Counted from the stretch's first letter, positions 33,891 to 43,787 are shown. The stretch: DNA of 64,000 bases from an uncultured Leptolyngbyaceae cyanobacterium (GCA_938023035.1 CALIDI010000005.1:1-64000), one strand, 5' to 3'. Translations and numbers: made by a program. Notes: a model not told the origin generated them from the letters alone.

Positions 33891-34853
33891 ATGACAAAGA
33901 GACGACGAGTCAGACAGCGGGAATGGTTTCAGGCAGCGCTTCAGATTCGCGGGTCGGTGATTCCGGCGGTGTTGGGGCGATCAATTCTATATGGCCTGTT
34001 TGGCATTTTTGTGTCTTATTTGTACTACCAGAAAGTGCCAGTACACATCCCGGCATTGTCAGCCCTGATTCCAAATCTGGTTTTGGGTTTGCTGTTGGTG
34101 TTTCGCACCAACACGGCCTATGAAAGGTTTTGGGAAGGGCGTAAGGCTTGGGGCGCGCTTGTAAATACTGTGCGAAATCTAGCCCGCCGTATTTGGGTTG
34201 TGATTGGAATGGAGAACCCGGGCGATCGCGAGCAAAAAATTGCTGCTCTGCGCCTGCTCGTTGCCTTTGCAGTTGCGACGAAGTTGCACCTGCGCGGTGA
34301 AGCGATTAATCGTGAGTTAGCCGTACTGTTAAGTATGGAACAATTTGAACAACTTAAGCAGGCGAATCATCCTCCCTTAAAAATTGCTCTGTTTTTGAGT
34401 GAATATTTGAGGAACAAGGCTGATCGAGGATTACTCGATATCTATCATTTCGACACGATGTTACGGATGCTAGACACAATGGTCGATATGATGGGCAGTT
34501 GTGAGCGCATCCTCAAAACACCGATCCCTACCGCCTATGCTGTGCATCTGAAGCAACTGTTATTGCTCTACTGTTTTTCTCTACCGTTTCAAATGGTGCA
34601 GGGTTTGGGCTGGTGGACGGGGTTAGTGACCGGGCTGATCAGTTTTACGCTGCTGGGTATTGAAGAAATTGGCATTGAGATTGAAAATCCCTTTGGTTAT
34701 GATCCCAACGATTTGCCCCTCGATACAATCTGCGAAACGATGCTGCGCAATATTGAGAACCTGGTTAGCCTCGAACCCAGTGCGTCGCGATCCGATGATT
34801 TGGGCGATGCGGTGCGGGTCAACCGGCTGTTGCAAAAAGAGGTGCAGCTTTAG
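33891..34853 (+). CDS. Bestrophin-family anion channel
   Basis: This is a 320-residue bestrophin (UPF0187) homologue. Family landmarks are an N-terminal basic segment with W13, the GRSILYGLFGIFVSYLYY membrane segment, the FRTNTAYERFWEGRKAWG motif, and the C-terminal IEIENPFGYDPNDLPLDTIC signature. Bacterial relatives are pentameric channels. Cyanobacterial and plant members conduct chloride or bicarbonate and have been linked to photosynthetic ion balance. Its last codons are part of a 33-base repeat shared with the convergent CHAT gene. Confidence 0.92.
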   Translation: MTKRRRVRQREWFQAALQIRGSVIPAVLGRSILYGLFGIFVSYLYYQKVPVHIPALSALIPNLVLGLLLVFRTNTAYERFWEGRKAWGALVNTVRNLARRIWVVIGMENPGDREQKIAALRLLVAFAVATKLHLRGEAINRELAVLLSMEQFEQLKQANHPPLKIALFLSEYLRNKADRGLLDIYHFDTMLRMLDTMVDMMGSCERILKTPIPTAYAVHLKQLLLLYCFSLPFQMVQGLGWWTGLVTGLISFTLLGIEEIGIEIENPFGYDPNDLPLDTICETMLRNIENLVSLEPSASRSDDLGDAVRVNRLLQKEVQL

Positions 34854-34937
34854 CACTATTTCTACTTACACCGTTGATTGAAATATCAAGAACTTTCATT
34901 GTTTCAAAAAGAGGTGCAGCTTTAGCACTATTTCTAC
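34833..34937. repeat. 33-base direct repeat spanning two convergent 3' ends
   Basis: Identical copies at 34833-34865 and 34905-34937 start with CAAAAAGAGGTGCAGC and end with TTTCTAC, a period of 72 bases. The first copy contains the last codons and stop of the bestrophin gene. The second overlaps the final codon region and stop (34934) of the convergent CHAT-fusion gene. Confidence 0.9.
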
Positions 34938-37900
34938 CAGGGGTTGCCCACCAGCGTGAACCCCGACCAGTAGTAGGGGTGAGAGAAGTCTTGATCCCTG
35001 AGACCAAGGCTTTCGGGCGGCAATGTCACATCGCCCTCAATTCCTAAACCGACAATGCGATCGCCCTCTAGGCGAACCTCTCCCTTGGCCATTGAGAGTT
35101 GAATCTGGCGTAATGCTTCTGCTTTAATTCGAGCTGTTTGCAGCTGCTTGTAAAAGCCGGTAATCAATGCAACGGCTGAGGCATCATTGACGTACCAGAG
35201 GCTGGCAATTGCCGACTTGACCCCAATTTGAACAGCCATGCCACTAAAGCCCAATTCGGCATTTTGATCGCCGATAGCCGTCGTGCAGGCACTCAGCACA
35301 ATCAACTCGACCTGTGGATTGTTTAAGCCCAAATTCCGCATTTGGTTCAGGTTCAACCGTTGATCCCAAAATTGGATGTAGGACGCCTCTAAAGAGCCAG
35401 GGCGAAAGTCGGCATGGGTTGCAAGGTGCACGATGCCAAAGGGTTGTTGCTGCCGTAGGGCTTGTAAGTTAGCCGGAGTCACACGTTCATTGAGGGCTAG
35501 ACGTCCGGCCCAAAGGCGATTCACCAGAGTATTGACTTCTGTAAAGACTCCTGGCAAGGGTGCTTGTCCGCCGGTGCTGGCGGTAATTCCCATGCCGAGA
35601 ACTTGACTATTACGAATATCTTGATAAACCGTATCGGTGAGGCTGAGACTGGGCATTAACCCAACGCTGTAGCGCTCGATTAGAAAGCCATCCCCGCTGT
35701 GAAGCGCTGAAATTGGGAGTGATCGCAGGCCTAAATCCATCAAAAATACCAGATTTTCAATGCCGCGCTCCTGTAAATCGGGTTCAATCGGTGTCAGAAT
35801 CCACTGATAAAGCTGCTGGGAAGAGGGCAGGTAGCTCTTACCTCGGGTTTTGCGCGGGTCAGACACCTCTGTGCGAAAAGTGGCTGCTGTTGCTAACACT
35901 TTTTCCCGCGTTGCTTCAGGAATTCGCTTCCGTACCGGAGTACCCACGGGAGTAACTAACACTACCTCTAACTGATCATCAGGGCGTTCTTCAAACTGGA
36001 TTGGTGCCAATTCTTTTGTCTTGGTTGCAACTGGTTCTGGGGAGATGGTTGCTGGCACAAAACCCACATAGATGAAGGCGGGCCGTACTCCGACTTCGCG
36101 CTGAATCCGGCGAGTAATCTCTTGGGCTTCATCGGTTGAGCGGATCTGGGTATTAGGGAGGCCCAAGTAACCTTCGAGCTGGCGAGTAAAGCGTTCTTCA
36201 AAGGTAGGATAGGGGCTGAAAGCAACTGTTTCCAGATTCGTAGGTGGTTCTGGTAACTTCACAGTTGTACAGTCGCTAAAGATGCAGGTCGGTAGGCTCG
36301 GGGAAGAAGGTTGCGGTGGCGGTGGCGGTGGGGCTGCCTGTACCTGAATCGGCACAGCCAAGGGTAGCGAGGTTTGTAAAAGGTCACTGGCAACAATTTC
36401 AAAACCGGCGGCCAAGTTGCCTACAAAGCCGGGTGGGGGGGTAAATTCAAACTGTGCCCCAGCGGGGATCAAACTTCCTGTGGTAGCAGCCACACCATTA
36501 ATGGTGAGTATGGCGCCAGGGGCGATCGCCCCCACTTGCAAGGACAGATTAGTGTCGGCATTGGGATCTGTAACAGCGACGCCGAGAGCCGCCAGGTTAA
36601 AACTCAGGGTTTGCCCGGTCTGAACTGGAGGAGGGCTACCTGTACCGGTTAATAGGGGCGCAACATTGGCATAAGTGATTTGAAGATTGCCCCCCGCTGT
36701 CGTAAAGGGACTGGAGGCAAAGCCCAACCCTTGGGTCGGGGCGAGATCGGGAGTTGCTCCCGGCGTGACTTGAATTCCACCAGTGGTGCCGTTACCCGTT
36801 AGGGGCGTGACGGCACTGCCAACGACAAAATCACTCAGGTTGGTGGCGCTGCCATCGTGTTGTAAAGTCAGTTGCCCTGCTCCCCCATCTCCCTGGAGGG
36901 CGATCGTTAAGCCACCGGGGATGCTGGTCAAGGTATTGGTGCCCCGAACCTCACCCCGGGCAATGATAGAAGCTGAGCCGCCGACTCCGGTAGGCCCTAG
37001 ACCTCGTGCTTGAATGCTACCAAAGGCAATATTGCCCCCGTTGCTCAGGGTTTCCAGGGTGACGCGGCCACCAATCACGTCTGTGGGGCTTGATGCACTC
37101 CGTTCCAGCAAAATATTGCCGACTGTGATTGAGCCAGCGGTGCTGGTAATGGTCACAGAGCCAGCCTGGGTTGTGCCAACAGTAAAGTTATTGGCATTGC
37201 TGGTTAGGTTTTGGGTAATCACATTCCCCCCAGCGGTAATGGCGATCGCCCCGCCGTTGCCCGCGAGGGCATCCCCCGCTGAGGCATTAATATTACCGAC
37301 GGTGACAGTGCCCGTTGCTGCAAGGGTGACGTTACCCCCCTGAGTACTGGGTAGGGTAATTAAGCGGGTATCTAGGTTGCCCAGGGTAAGGTTATTGCCC
37401 TGCACCAAAATCCCCCCCCCATTTGTGGCAATGGTGTTACTCGGATCGGCAAAGACGACATTCCCTGTCGTGGATCGGATGGTTAACAGCCCTGTGGCCC
37501 CTAAATCAAGCCGTGCTGTGCCACCAAAGGTAATTAGGGGGGTGTTGCTGGCAATGGGGTCAATGGTGATATCTCCGATCGCTTCCAGGATGACATTAAC
37601 TCCGCTGGCCGCGATCGTCCCCCAGGAAACTGTATTGGCTCCCGCATTGGGAGTGGCTGCGGTAATAGAGGGTAAGGCCCCATCTAAATCACCGTTGCCG
37701 GCGGGGGCATCAATGATGCGCAAAAAGCTGGGGTCGAGCAGGAAGGTGCCCGGCATACCAGCGATCGCGGTCAAGTCGGTCTGGCCACGATAGGTCAAAG
37801 TTTCTTTACCCGAAACCTCAGCAAACCCACCGTTCCCGCTGAGGCGACCCCCCTGGGCCGAGAGGGTGCCATAAAATCGGGTGGTGTCATCAGCCCAGAT

Positions 37901-39823
37901 CACGATCCGACCCCCATCCCCGCTGATGCCCCCATTCGCTAGGATCGTTGTGGTGGCATCCACCACCGTCAACCTTGCATTTGGCAAGCGGCCTTCACCC
38001 CGGTAATCCCCACCAATGCGAATCGTGCCGCCACCCCGACTACCACTGGCGTCAATGGTAGCCCCAACAGCCCCAATCTGCTGCCCCAAGAGGTTAATGC
38101 TGCCGCCCGTTTCTCCGGAGGCATTGATGCTCCCTGCTGCAAGGGCGCTCCCCGCTTCCGTGGGAATCGCTGTTCCCGTACTGGTCAACCGCACACTGCC
38201 ATCGGGCTGAACGCTTACCCCGGTAGCGGTAGAAAGGTTTCCTCCGGTCAACAGTTGGGGCAAAGAGGGTGCGGAGAGGGTATCTGTCGCTGGGATGGGG
38301 GAAAGCTCTAGATTCAGCAGGCTTCCGACCTGGCTAAGCCGCACCCGACCGGATCCTGGCACTGCCGCGAGGGTAATCTGTCCGCCGGGGGCGGTGAGGG
38401 TGCCCGTGTTCACAACCGTGCCCCCCAACAGGGTCAAGGAGTGGCCGGGGGTGACTGCTAGATCCCCGGCATTCAAAATCACCCCCGGCTGCAGACGAGA
38501 GAACGCAAAACCATCAGGGGTTCCATTCAAGTTGGCCACATCGTTGCGACCCGTTGCACTCCACCAGCGATCGCCAAAGCTAAGTTGGTCAGCGGTTGTT
38601 GCCGTGAAGGCAGCGGGCACATTCAAGCTGGCGTTGGCCCCAAAAATAATTCCTGCTGGATTGATCAGATAAAGATTCGGGTTGCCGCCCGTAACCTGGA
38701 GCAGCCCGTTGATGATCGACGGACTGCCGCCATTCACCCGTCCCAAAATATTTTGGAGTTGAGGCGTCGCGAGAAAATTGGCCACTTCGCCTGCGTTTAA
38801 CCCAAACTGACTGAAGGTATGGAACAGATTCGCTTGGTTAGCGGAGAGTTGCCCGCCAGTAATGGTGTACTGGTTACCGCTGGGCAGAACCTGGGTAGAG
38901 CTACCGGCCCCTGGCGTAATTGACTGAGCCTGTGCTGGTTGGGCAAGCGATAAGCCTAGGAGAGCTGTCAAGACCGCCGTAATCGGTGCTGGGGTAGAGC
39001 GTGGCCTCCACAAAGACTGCCGGCAATGCCATTGGGTTGATGCAGTGTTGAAGATGGTTGCAGACAAATGCGGTTGCAGCCGTTCCTGACGATGGCCCCA
39101 GTCGGCCTCCAGGCGATAGTGGGTCGCCAAACCACGGCGAACCAGGGCATCGGCGATCGCGGGTTGCGCCAGACTAAACCAGTCCGCTGCCTGCTGTGCG
39201 GCCAAACCCTCTGGCGGCTGGCGATGAAAGTAGAGCGGCTGGGCCACATGCGCCACCGGTGCCACCTCAGATAGGCGCAGGCACAGGTCGTAATCCGCAA
39301 CACTTGCATACTTAGGGCGAATGCCCCCGACCTGGTCAAAAACAGTCCGCCGCAGCAAGCGAAAGTGAAAAGTCATAAAATCGGCTAGCAACCGATCTGG
39401 GCTGTAAGGAATGGTGCAACGCCAACCATAGCCCAAAAGGTGACCCGCTGCATTGACTTCAAGATAATCGGTATAGACAAAACCAGCTTGGGGATCGGCT
39501 TCTAAAGCAGCAACGGTTTGGGTCAGGGCGCTGGGGTGTAGCCAATCCTCGCTGTTTACCCAGCCCAAGTAAGCACCCGTCGTTTGGGCAATGGCTGTTT
39601 GCAAAGCAAAAACGCGCCCCTGGCGAGGCGCTGCCACCACTTTTACCCTGGGGTCTTGCTGGGCGTAGGATTGGGCCAGCACCACCGAGCGATCGCCAGA
39701 GCCATCATCCCAAATCACCAACTCAAAATCGGTATAGCTCTGTGTAAGTACGCTCTCAATTGCTCGACTCAGGTAGTTTTCACAATTGTCGGTTGCGATG
39801 ACGAGAGAAACCAGAGGGGACAT
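34934..39823 (-). CDS. Glycosyltransferase-2 / TPS haemagglutinin / CHAT protease fusion
   Basis: This is a single 1629-residue frame. Residues 1-240 are a GT-A family 2 glycosyltransferase (VSLVIATDNCENYLSRAIES, DDGSGD, VNSEDWLHP). A signal-peptide-like segment follows at about 274-299 (APITAVLTALLGLSLA, then QPAQA). Next comes a two-partner-secretion/filamentous haemagglutinin domain (about 300-440, NLFHTFSQFGLNAGEVANF, NPAGIIFGANASL). A beta-helix-like repeat region extends to about 1100, then a small Ig-like domain and a PPPPPPQP linker. The end is a CHAT caspase-like domain with His near 1470 (VHLATHAD) and Cys near 1513 (VLSACTTA). A TTG at 39013 would start a separate secreted form at the signal peptide. 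Whether the full fusion is made, or two products arise, cannot be seen. Confidence 0.88.
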   Translation of the reverse strand: MSPLVSLVIATDNCENYLSRAIESVLTQSYTDFELVIWDDGSGDRSVVLAQSYAQQDPRVKVVAAPRQGRVFALQTAIAQTTGAYLGWVNSEDWLHPSALTQTVAALEADPQAGFVYTDYLEVNAAGHLLGYGWRCTIPYSPDRLLADFMTFHFRLLRRTVFDQVGGIRPKYASVADYDLCLRLSEVAPVAHVAQPLYFHRQPPEGLAAQQAADWFSLAQPAIADALVRRGLATHYRLEADWGHRQERLQPHLSATIFNTASTQWHCRQSLWRPRSTPAPITAVLTALLGLSLAQPAQAQSITPGAGSSTQVLPSGNQYTITGGQLSANQANLFHTFSQFGLNAGEVANFLATPQLQNILGRVNGGSPSIINGLLQVTGGNPNLYLINPAGIIFGANASLNVPAAFTATTADQLSFGDRWWSATGRNDVANLNGTPDGFAFSRLQPGVILNAGDLAVTPGHSLTLLGGTVVNTGTLTAPGGQITLAAVPGSGRVRLSQVGSLLNLELSPIPATDTLSAPSLPQLLTGGNLSTATGVSVQPDGSVRLTSTGTAIPTEAGSALAAGSINASGETGGSINLLGQQIGAVGATIDASGSRGGGTIRIGGDYRGEGRLPNARLTVVDATTTILANGGISGDGGRIVIWADDTTRFYGTLSAQGGRLSGNGGFAEVSGKETLTYRGQTDLTAIAGMPGTFLLDPSFLRIIDAPAGNGDLDGALPSITAATPNAGANTVSWGTIAASGVNVILEAIGDITIDPIASNTPLITFGGTARLDLGATGLLTIRSTTGNVVFADPSNTIATNGGGILVQGNNLTLGNLDTRLITLPSTQGGNVTLAATGTVTVGNINASAGDALAGNGGAIAITAGGNVITQNLTSNANNFTVGTTQAGSVTITSTAGSITVGNILLERSASSPTDVIGGRVTLETLSNGGNIAFGSIQARGLGPTGVGGSASIIARGEVRGTNTLTSIPGGLTIALQGDGGAGQLTLQHDGSATNLSDFVVGSAVTPLTGNGTTGGIQVTPGATPDLAPTQGLGFASSPFTTAGGNLQITYANVAPLLTGTGSPPPVQTGQTLSFNLAALGVAVTDPNADTNLSLQVGAIAPGAILTINGVAATTGSLIPAGAQFEFTPPPGFVGNLAAGFEIVASDLLQTSLPLAVPIQVQAAPPPPPPQPSSPSLPTCIFSDCTTVKLPEPPTNLETVAFSPYPTFEERFTRQLEGYLGLPNTQIRSTDEAQEITRRIQREVGVRPAFIYVGFVPATISPEPVATKTKELAPIQFEERPDDQLEVVLVTPVGTPVRKRIPEATREKVLATAATFRTEVSDPRKTRGKSYLPSSQQLYQWILTPIEPDLQERGIENLVFLMDLGLRSLPISALHSGDGFLIERYSVGLMPSLSLTDTVYQDIRNSQVLGMGITASTGGQAPLPGVFTEVNTLVNRLWAGRLALNERVTPANLQALRQQQPFGIVHLATHADFRPGSLEASYIQFWDQRLNLNQMRNLGLNNPQVELIVLSACTTAIGDQNAELGFSGMAVQIGVKSAIASLWYVNDASAVALITGFYKQLQTARIKAEALRQIQLSMAKGEVRLEGDRIVGLGIEGDVTLPPESLGLRDQDFSHPYYWSGFTLVGNPW

Positions 39824-39937
39824 GGCTTAATTTTTGACTCCACAGACCACTACATCATGCTTTACAAATCAGCATTGCCAGCAGAAACCCGCACAATTCT
39901 AAGGCAAATTTTGCTGAATCCAAAATTCTCGGTAGGA

Positions 39938-40543
39938 TTAACGCTGGGACTCTGCGAGCCAATCACTGAGCGTGACGATCGCGAGAAATAAGCCCGCTAC
40001 CATCCAGGAAATTGCCCGATTTTGGCTAGCGCCATAGCTAGCGAGGGCGACGACCACCAGTGCAGGTAGTTTTTGTTGAACAAAAGCCATTAACAAATTG
40101 CGGACATCTGCCCGCAACTTCTGGCGTTGTTCTAAACGAACAGGGAACAACAACTCGCCTAACTGGCGCTGATATCTTAAAAGTGTAAACACGCGGCTAA
40201 AACTCGCAGGTAAATACTCTGGCTGAATTTGCAAGGCCAGGTCGAAATTGGCGATCGCCCCTTTGTAGCGTTTCATTTTACGCAAGACGAGGCCACGCTC
40301 ATGCCAAAGTTGGGGGCTATCCGGTTGTAATTCCAGAGCGCGATTGTAATAGGCCAGCGCCCCTGCAAAATCTTTTAGCGACAGCAAATGCCGCCCCTCT
40401 GCCCGCCACTGCTGAACCTGCTCGCACACCTCAGGTCTAGGAGTGACAGCAACATCAGCCCGCCAATTGAACCCATCTGGGGAATCAGCAGAGTCGTGGG
40501 TTTCCTCTGAAAAATCCGGCTCAGCAGTCATAAAAGAACCCAT
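39938..40543 (-). CDS. TPR-repeat protein with C-terminal membrane segment
   Basis: This is a protein of about 200 residues. Two or three tetratricopeptide repeats lie at about 40-125 ([27 protein letters not shown], then [27 protein letters not shown]). Hydrophobic segments at about 153-190 ([30 protein letters not shown]) anchor it in a membrane. It probably mediates protein contacts at the membrane, and the partner is unknown. The start may be the ATG at 40543 or the one at 40531. It lies 114 bases upstream of the CHAT-fusion gene on the same strand. Confidence 0.75.
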   Translation of the reverse strand: MGSFMTAEPDFSEETHDSADSPDGFNWRADVAVTPRPEVCEQVQQWRAEGRHLLSLKDFAGALAYYNRALELQPDSPQLWHERGLVLRKMKRYKGAIANFDLALQIQPEYLPASFSRVFTLLRYQRQLGELLFPVRLEQRQKLRADVRNLLMAFVQQKLPALVVVALASYGASQNRAISWMVAGLFLAIVTLSDWLAESQR

Positions 40544-40675
40544 CCAGGTAGTAGACTGTCTGTGACAGATGCAACCGCATTCGCACGGAAGAATGCAACC
40601 GTGAGCCTACGTGAATCTGTTCTCAAAAATCTGTTCTCAAATACTATCGGTTTGCTAATTAGGAGAATCTTTAAA

Positions 40676-41389
40676 ATGAGTATAGAGACTGACCCCGTTA
40701 AATTAATGAAACAGCAAGTTGGTTATGCAGCAGCAGCCAGGGTACAGTCGGGAGCAATTGTGGGTTTGGGCACAGGATCAACCACAGCCTATGCGATTCA
40801 AGCCATTGGAGAGCGGTTGCAATCGGGTGAACTAAAAGACATTAAGGGCGTGCCCACTTCTTTTCAGACAATTGTGCTGGCCCGCGATTTTGGCATTCCT
40901 CTAGTGAGCTTAGACGAGGTCGATCACATTGACGTAGCGATTGATGGTGCCGATGAGGTCGATCCTCAGAAAAACTTGATTAAAGGGGGGGGGGCTGCCC
41001 ACACCCAAGAGAAGATTGTGGATACTTTAGCCAATCAATTTATTGTGGTGGTGGATAGCAGTAAGCTCTCCGATAAGTTGGGAACTAACTTTCTGCTCCC
41101 AGTAGAAGTGATTCCGATGGCGGTGACTCCAGTAATGCGAATGCTCGCCAAACTGGGCGGCACGCCAACCCTGCGCATGGGAGTCAAAAAAGCTGGCCCG
41201 GTGGTAAGTGACAACGGCAACCTGATCGTAGATGTTAAGTTTGAGGGTGGCATTAATGACCCGGTAGAGTTAGAGAAAACCCTGAACAACATTCCAGGAG
41301 TTGTCGAAAATGGCATTTTTGCCAGCGTTGCTGATCTGATCATGGTGGGTGAAATTAAGGACGGGCAGCCCAGCGTGCGCCAGTTTTGA
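40676..41389 (+). CDS. rpiA: Ribose-5-phosphate isomerase A
   Basis: This is a 237-residue enzyme that interconverts ribose-5-phosphate and ribulose-5-phosphate in the Calvin-Benson and pentose phosphate cycles. Conserved segments are the phosphate loop [14 protein letters not shown], the catalytic region [20 protein letters not shown], and HTQEKI. I chose ATG 40676 because AGGAGAATCTTTAAA precedes it and [17 protein letters not shown] is the usual start. A longer in-frame extension from 40562 looks non-coding. Confidence 0.96.
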   Translation: MSIETDPVKLMKQQVGYAAAARVQSGAIVGLGTGSTTAYAIQAIGERLQSGELKDIKGVPTSFQTIVLARDFGIPLVSLDEVDHIDVAIDGADEVDPQKNLIKGGGAAHTQEKIVDTLANQFIVVVDSSKLSDKLGTNFLLPVEVIPMAVTPVMRMLAKLGGTPTLRMGVKKAGPVVSDNGNLIVDVKFEGGINDPVELEKTLNNIPGVVENGIFASVADLIMVGEIKDGQPSVRQF

Positions 41390-41534
41390 GGCCAAGGACG
41401 CGACGGTTTCAATAAAAAAGCAGCCCGGTTGGACTGCGTGTATGCAGAGGAATCTAACAATTAAGATTCTGATCCTATTCAAACAGGGTTTACCCTGAAA
41501 GAGTTCACCCAAATAGAGTAGCCTATCTATTCTT

Positions 41535-41849
41535 ATGTCAAATCTGCTGAATTTTCTCTTAGGTCGCCCGGCTAAAACAGCCAAGGCGACGGTTGAAATC
41601 TATACCTGGCAAACCTGCCCTTTCTGTATTCGAGCCAAGCTGTTATTGCGCTGGAAGGGAGTACCTTTCAGAGAATACAAAATTGATGGCAATGATGTCG
41701 CCCGCAACCAGATGGCTGAACGGGCTAATGGTCGGCGCTCAGTTCCCCAGATTTTTATTAACCAGCAGCACATTGGTGGGTGTGACGATCTCTATGCCCT
41801 TGATCGGCAAGGAAATTTAGATTCTCTCTTGGCACAACCTGAAATTTAA
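41535..41849 (+). CDS. grxC: Glutaredoxin (GrxC-type)
   Basis: This is a 104-residue dithiol glutaredoxin that uses glutathione to reduce disulfides. The active site CPFC lies in YTWQTCPFCIRAK (about residues 28-31), the cis-Pro motif is RRSVPQIFI, and GGCDDL forms the glutathione-binding end. An N-terminal extension of about 18 residues precedes the fold. The gene lies 145 bases after rpiA. Confidence 0.93.
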   Translation: MSNLLNFLLGRPAKTAKATVEIYTWQTCPFCIRAKLLLRWKGVPFREYKIDGNDVARNQMAERANGRRSVPQIFINQQHIGGCDDLYALDRQGNLDSLLAQPEI

Positions 41850-41936
41850 GAGATGATGGGAAGGGTTTTACACTTTTTAACAAGGCTTGTTTTTTGATGC
41901 AGGTTACTTCACTCAGCCCCCAGGAGAGAAGCGCCG

Positions 41937-42875
41937 ATGAATCTCAAACGTCGAGATGTTTTGATTGGGGGAGGGTTTGGGGCGATCGCGTTGACTGTGG
42001 CCCAATCTGCTCAAGCCATTGTCGATTGGTTAAGGTTACCGATGTTTTTGCTGCCAGCGCTGCCAGCAGTTGGGCTAGAGCCAGCCTTGATGTCTGAACC
42101 CGACCTGCCAGATTTGATTTTGCGGTTTGCGATTACAGCCGATGCGGGATCGGGAGATTACTACCAATACCAGGTGGCCCGCGCCATGACCCGTTACTAT
42201 CAGCAGCATCCCTTTCCGCTCGTGTTGCTGGCGGGCGACAACATCTATACCAACGGCGAGATATGGAAGCTTGGGCGGGTGTTTGAGCGCCCGTATCAGG
42301 GGTTACTGGAGTCAAAGGTGCGTTTTCAGGCGTGCCTGGGCAACCATGATATTCGTACACACAATGGTGAAGGTCAACTTCGCTACGCCCCTTTCAATAT
42401 GCCAGGACGGTACTACACCTTTAAGCAGTCATCCGTCCAGTTTTTCGTGTTAGATACCAATGGTAATGCCGATTGGGTGTCGCAACTTTCCTGGTTAGAG
42501 CAGGAGCTGAGTCAGAGCACCGCTCTCTGGAAGTTGGTTTATGGGCACCATCCGCTTTACTCTTGTGGACGCTATGGTAACAATCCCAACCTGATTCAGA
42601 AACTAGCGCCTCTATTTGCCCGGTATGGTGTACAGCTTTACATCAATGGGCATGAGCATAACTACCAACGGAGTCAGCCCCTACAGGGTACAACCTATTT
42701 GACTTGTGGCAACGGTGGGGCCAGACTCTATCCTGTAGAAAGGCGAGATTGGGTGGCCATGGCTGATTCTCGCCATGGGTTTAGTGTGGTAGAGGTTTAT
42801 GGCGATCGCCTCCAAATTCAGGCGATTGATACCCAGGGGCAGGTATTTGACCAATGTTTGATCAAGGGGGTTTGA
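41937..42875 (+). CDS. Secreted metallophosphoesterase with Tat-type signal
   Basis: This is a 312-residue calcineurin-like phosphoesterase. A twin-arginine signal (KRRDVLIGGGFGAIALTVAQSAQA, residues about 4-27) suggests export after folding. Metal-binding motifs appear in order: TADAGSGD (a D-x-G variant), LLAGDNIY (GDN), CLGNHD (GNHD), YGHHPLYS and NGHEHNYQR (GHxH). This is the purple-acid-phosphatase/acid-phosphatase-5-like set. It probably acts on phosphate esters outside the cytoplasm. Its stop abuts the stop of the convergent gene at 42876. Confidence 0.88.
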   Translation: MNLKRRDVLIGGGFGAIALTVAQSAQAIVDWLRLPMFLLPALPAVGLEPALMSEPDLPDLILRFAITADAGSGDYYQYQVARAMTRYYQQHPFPLVLLAGDNIYTNGEIWKLGRVFERPYQGLLESKVRFQACLGNHDIRTHNGEGQLRYAPFNMPGRYYTFKQSSVQFFVLDTNGNADWVSQLSWLEQELSQSTALWKLVYGHHPLYSCGRYGNNPNLIQKLAPLFARYGVQLYINGHEHNYQRSQPLQGTTYLTCGNGGARLYPVERRDWVAMADSRHGFSVVEVYGDRLQIQAIDTQGQVFDQCLIKGV

Positions 42876-43787
42876 TCAAGGGGTTATACGATTATCCTGA
42901 ACCACTAGGGCTGTCTTAATTGGTCGCCAGATCCGTGCTCCTGTTGCATCGACCTTGCCATAATAAGTCGTATCACGGTAAAACAAGGCCGAGGAAGTGC
43001 CCCCATCTAAGTTCATTGCCTTAACGGCTCCCAAATCGCGTAACAGTTTGGCCAGAGCCGTCAACGTCATGCCCGATGTGCCGGGAACCTCTGGATTTTG
43101 GGCCACCATCACCAAGATCACACCGCCATCCCCGGTAATGCCGACGGCGGAGCGGGCATTGGGTTGCTCGACTCCGAGGGGGTCGCGGGTAACCTTACCA
43201 TCGACTCGCTCAAGAAATGCTTCTTCTTCTAGTTGGGCCTGGGGTAGTAGGGCCGGGCCAGCCCCTAGCTCATCCAGTAAGCGACAACCTGTGGGGGCAA
43301 TTTCTCCTCCAGGGGCAATATCGTAGAGAATCTGCCCGGCACAGCGATACCGCCGAAAGGTCGTGCGATTCAGGATTCGACTTAAGTTGGGAGCCAATTG
43401 GGGGTTCTGCACCAGGCGCTCGTTACTCTGAGGGTTTGCCACGGTTTTCCCAGTTTTAACCACAAAGGAGGCAGATTTTTGGTTAACCGGGTCAAAATAT
43501 CCCCCATTAATCGCGGCGATCGCCCCGGTTTGTTGCGCCAGCTCTGCCACAGTGCTGACGCCCTCTGCGATCGCCGGTGTCACTGTGTAGGGAGCACCCG
43601 GGGGCACAATGATGAGATGAATCTGACTGCGACCAATCGTGCGTTGCTCATAGCGCAGTTCTGGAGGTGGAGGTGGAGCCGGTGGGGGCGGGGTCGTTCT
43701 TTGGGGCGGAAGCGGAGCGCAACCCAGGGTTAATAAGAGCAGTCCTACCAATCCCCAACCACCTCTGAACCAAGCTTTAGCGATCAT
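42876..43787 (-). CDS. Lipoprotein with phosphodiester glycosidase (NAGPA) domain
   Basis: This is a 303-residue exported protein. The signal peptide ends with the lipobox LTLGC near residues 17-21, and a proline-rich linker of about 20 residues follows. The NAGPA/DUF2233 domain covers about 55-300 and includes IAAINGGYFDP, the ARSAVGITGDGGVILVMV segment and the AMNLDGGTSSALFY motif. Family members remove N-acetylglucosamine from phosphodiesters or occur in exopolysaccharide contexts. I chose ATG 43787. The longer in-frame start would overlap the 5-FTHF cyclo-ligase gene and bury the signal peptide. Confidence 0.85.
   Translation of the reverse strand: MIAKAWFRGGWGLVGLLLLTLGCAPLPPQRTTPPPPAPPPPPELRYEQRTIGRSQIHLIIVPPGAPYTVTPAIAEGVSTVAELAQQTGAIAAINGGYFDPVNQKSASFVVKTGKTVANPQSNERLVQNPQLAPNLSRILNRTTFRRYRCAGQILYDIAPGGEIAPTGCRLLDELGAGPALLPQAQLEEEAFLERVDGKVTRDPLGVEQPNARSAVGITGDGGVILVMVAQNPEVPGTSGMTLTALAKLLRDLGAVKAMNLDGGTSSALFYRDTTYYGKVDATGARIWRPIKTALVVQDNRITP

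Noticed and set aside
36417-38672. Several long plus-strand frames
   Set aside because: They are antisense to the repetitive haemagglutinin region of the CHAT-fusion gene, rich in P, V and A, and follow its codon pattern. They are shadows.
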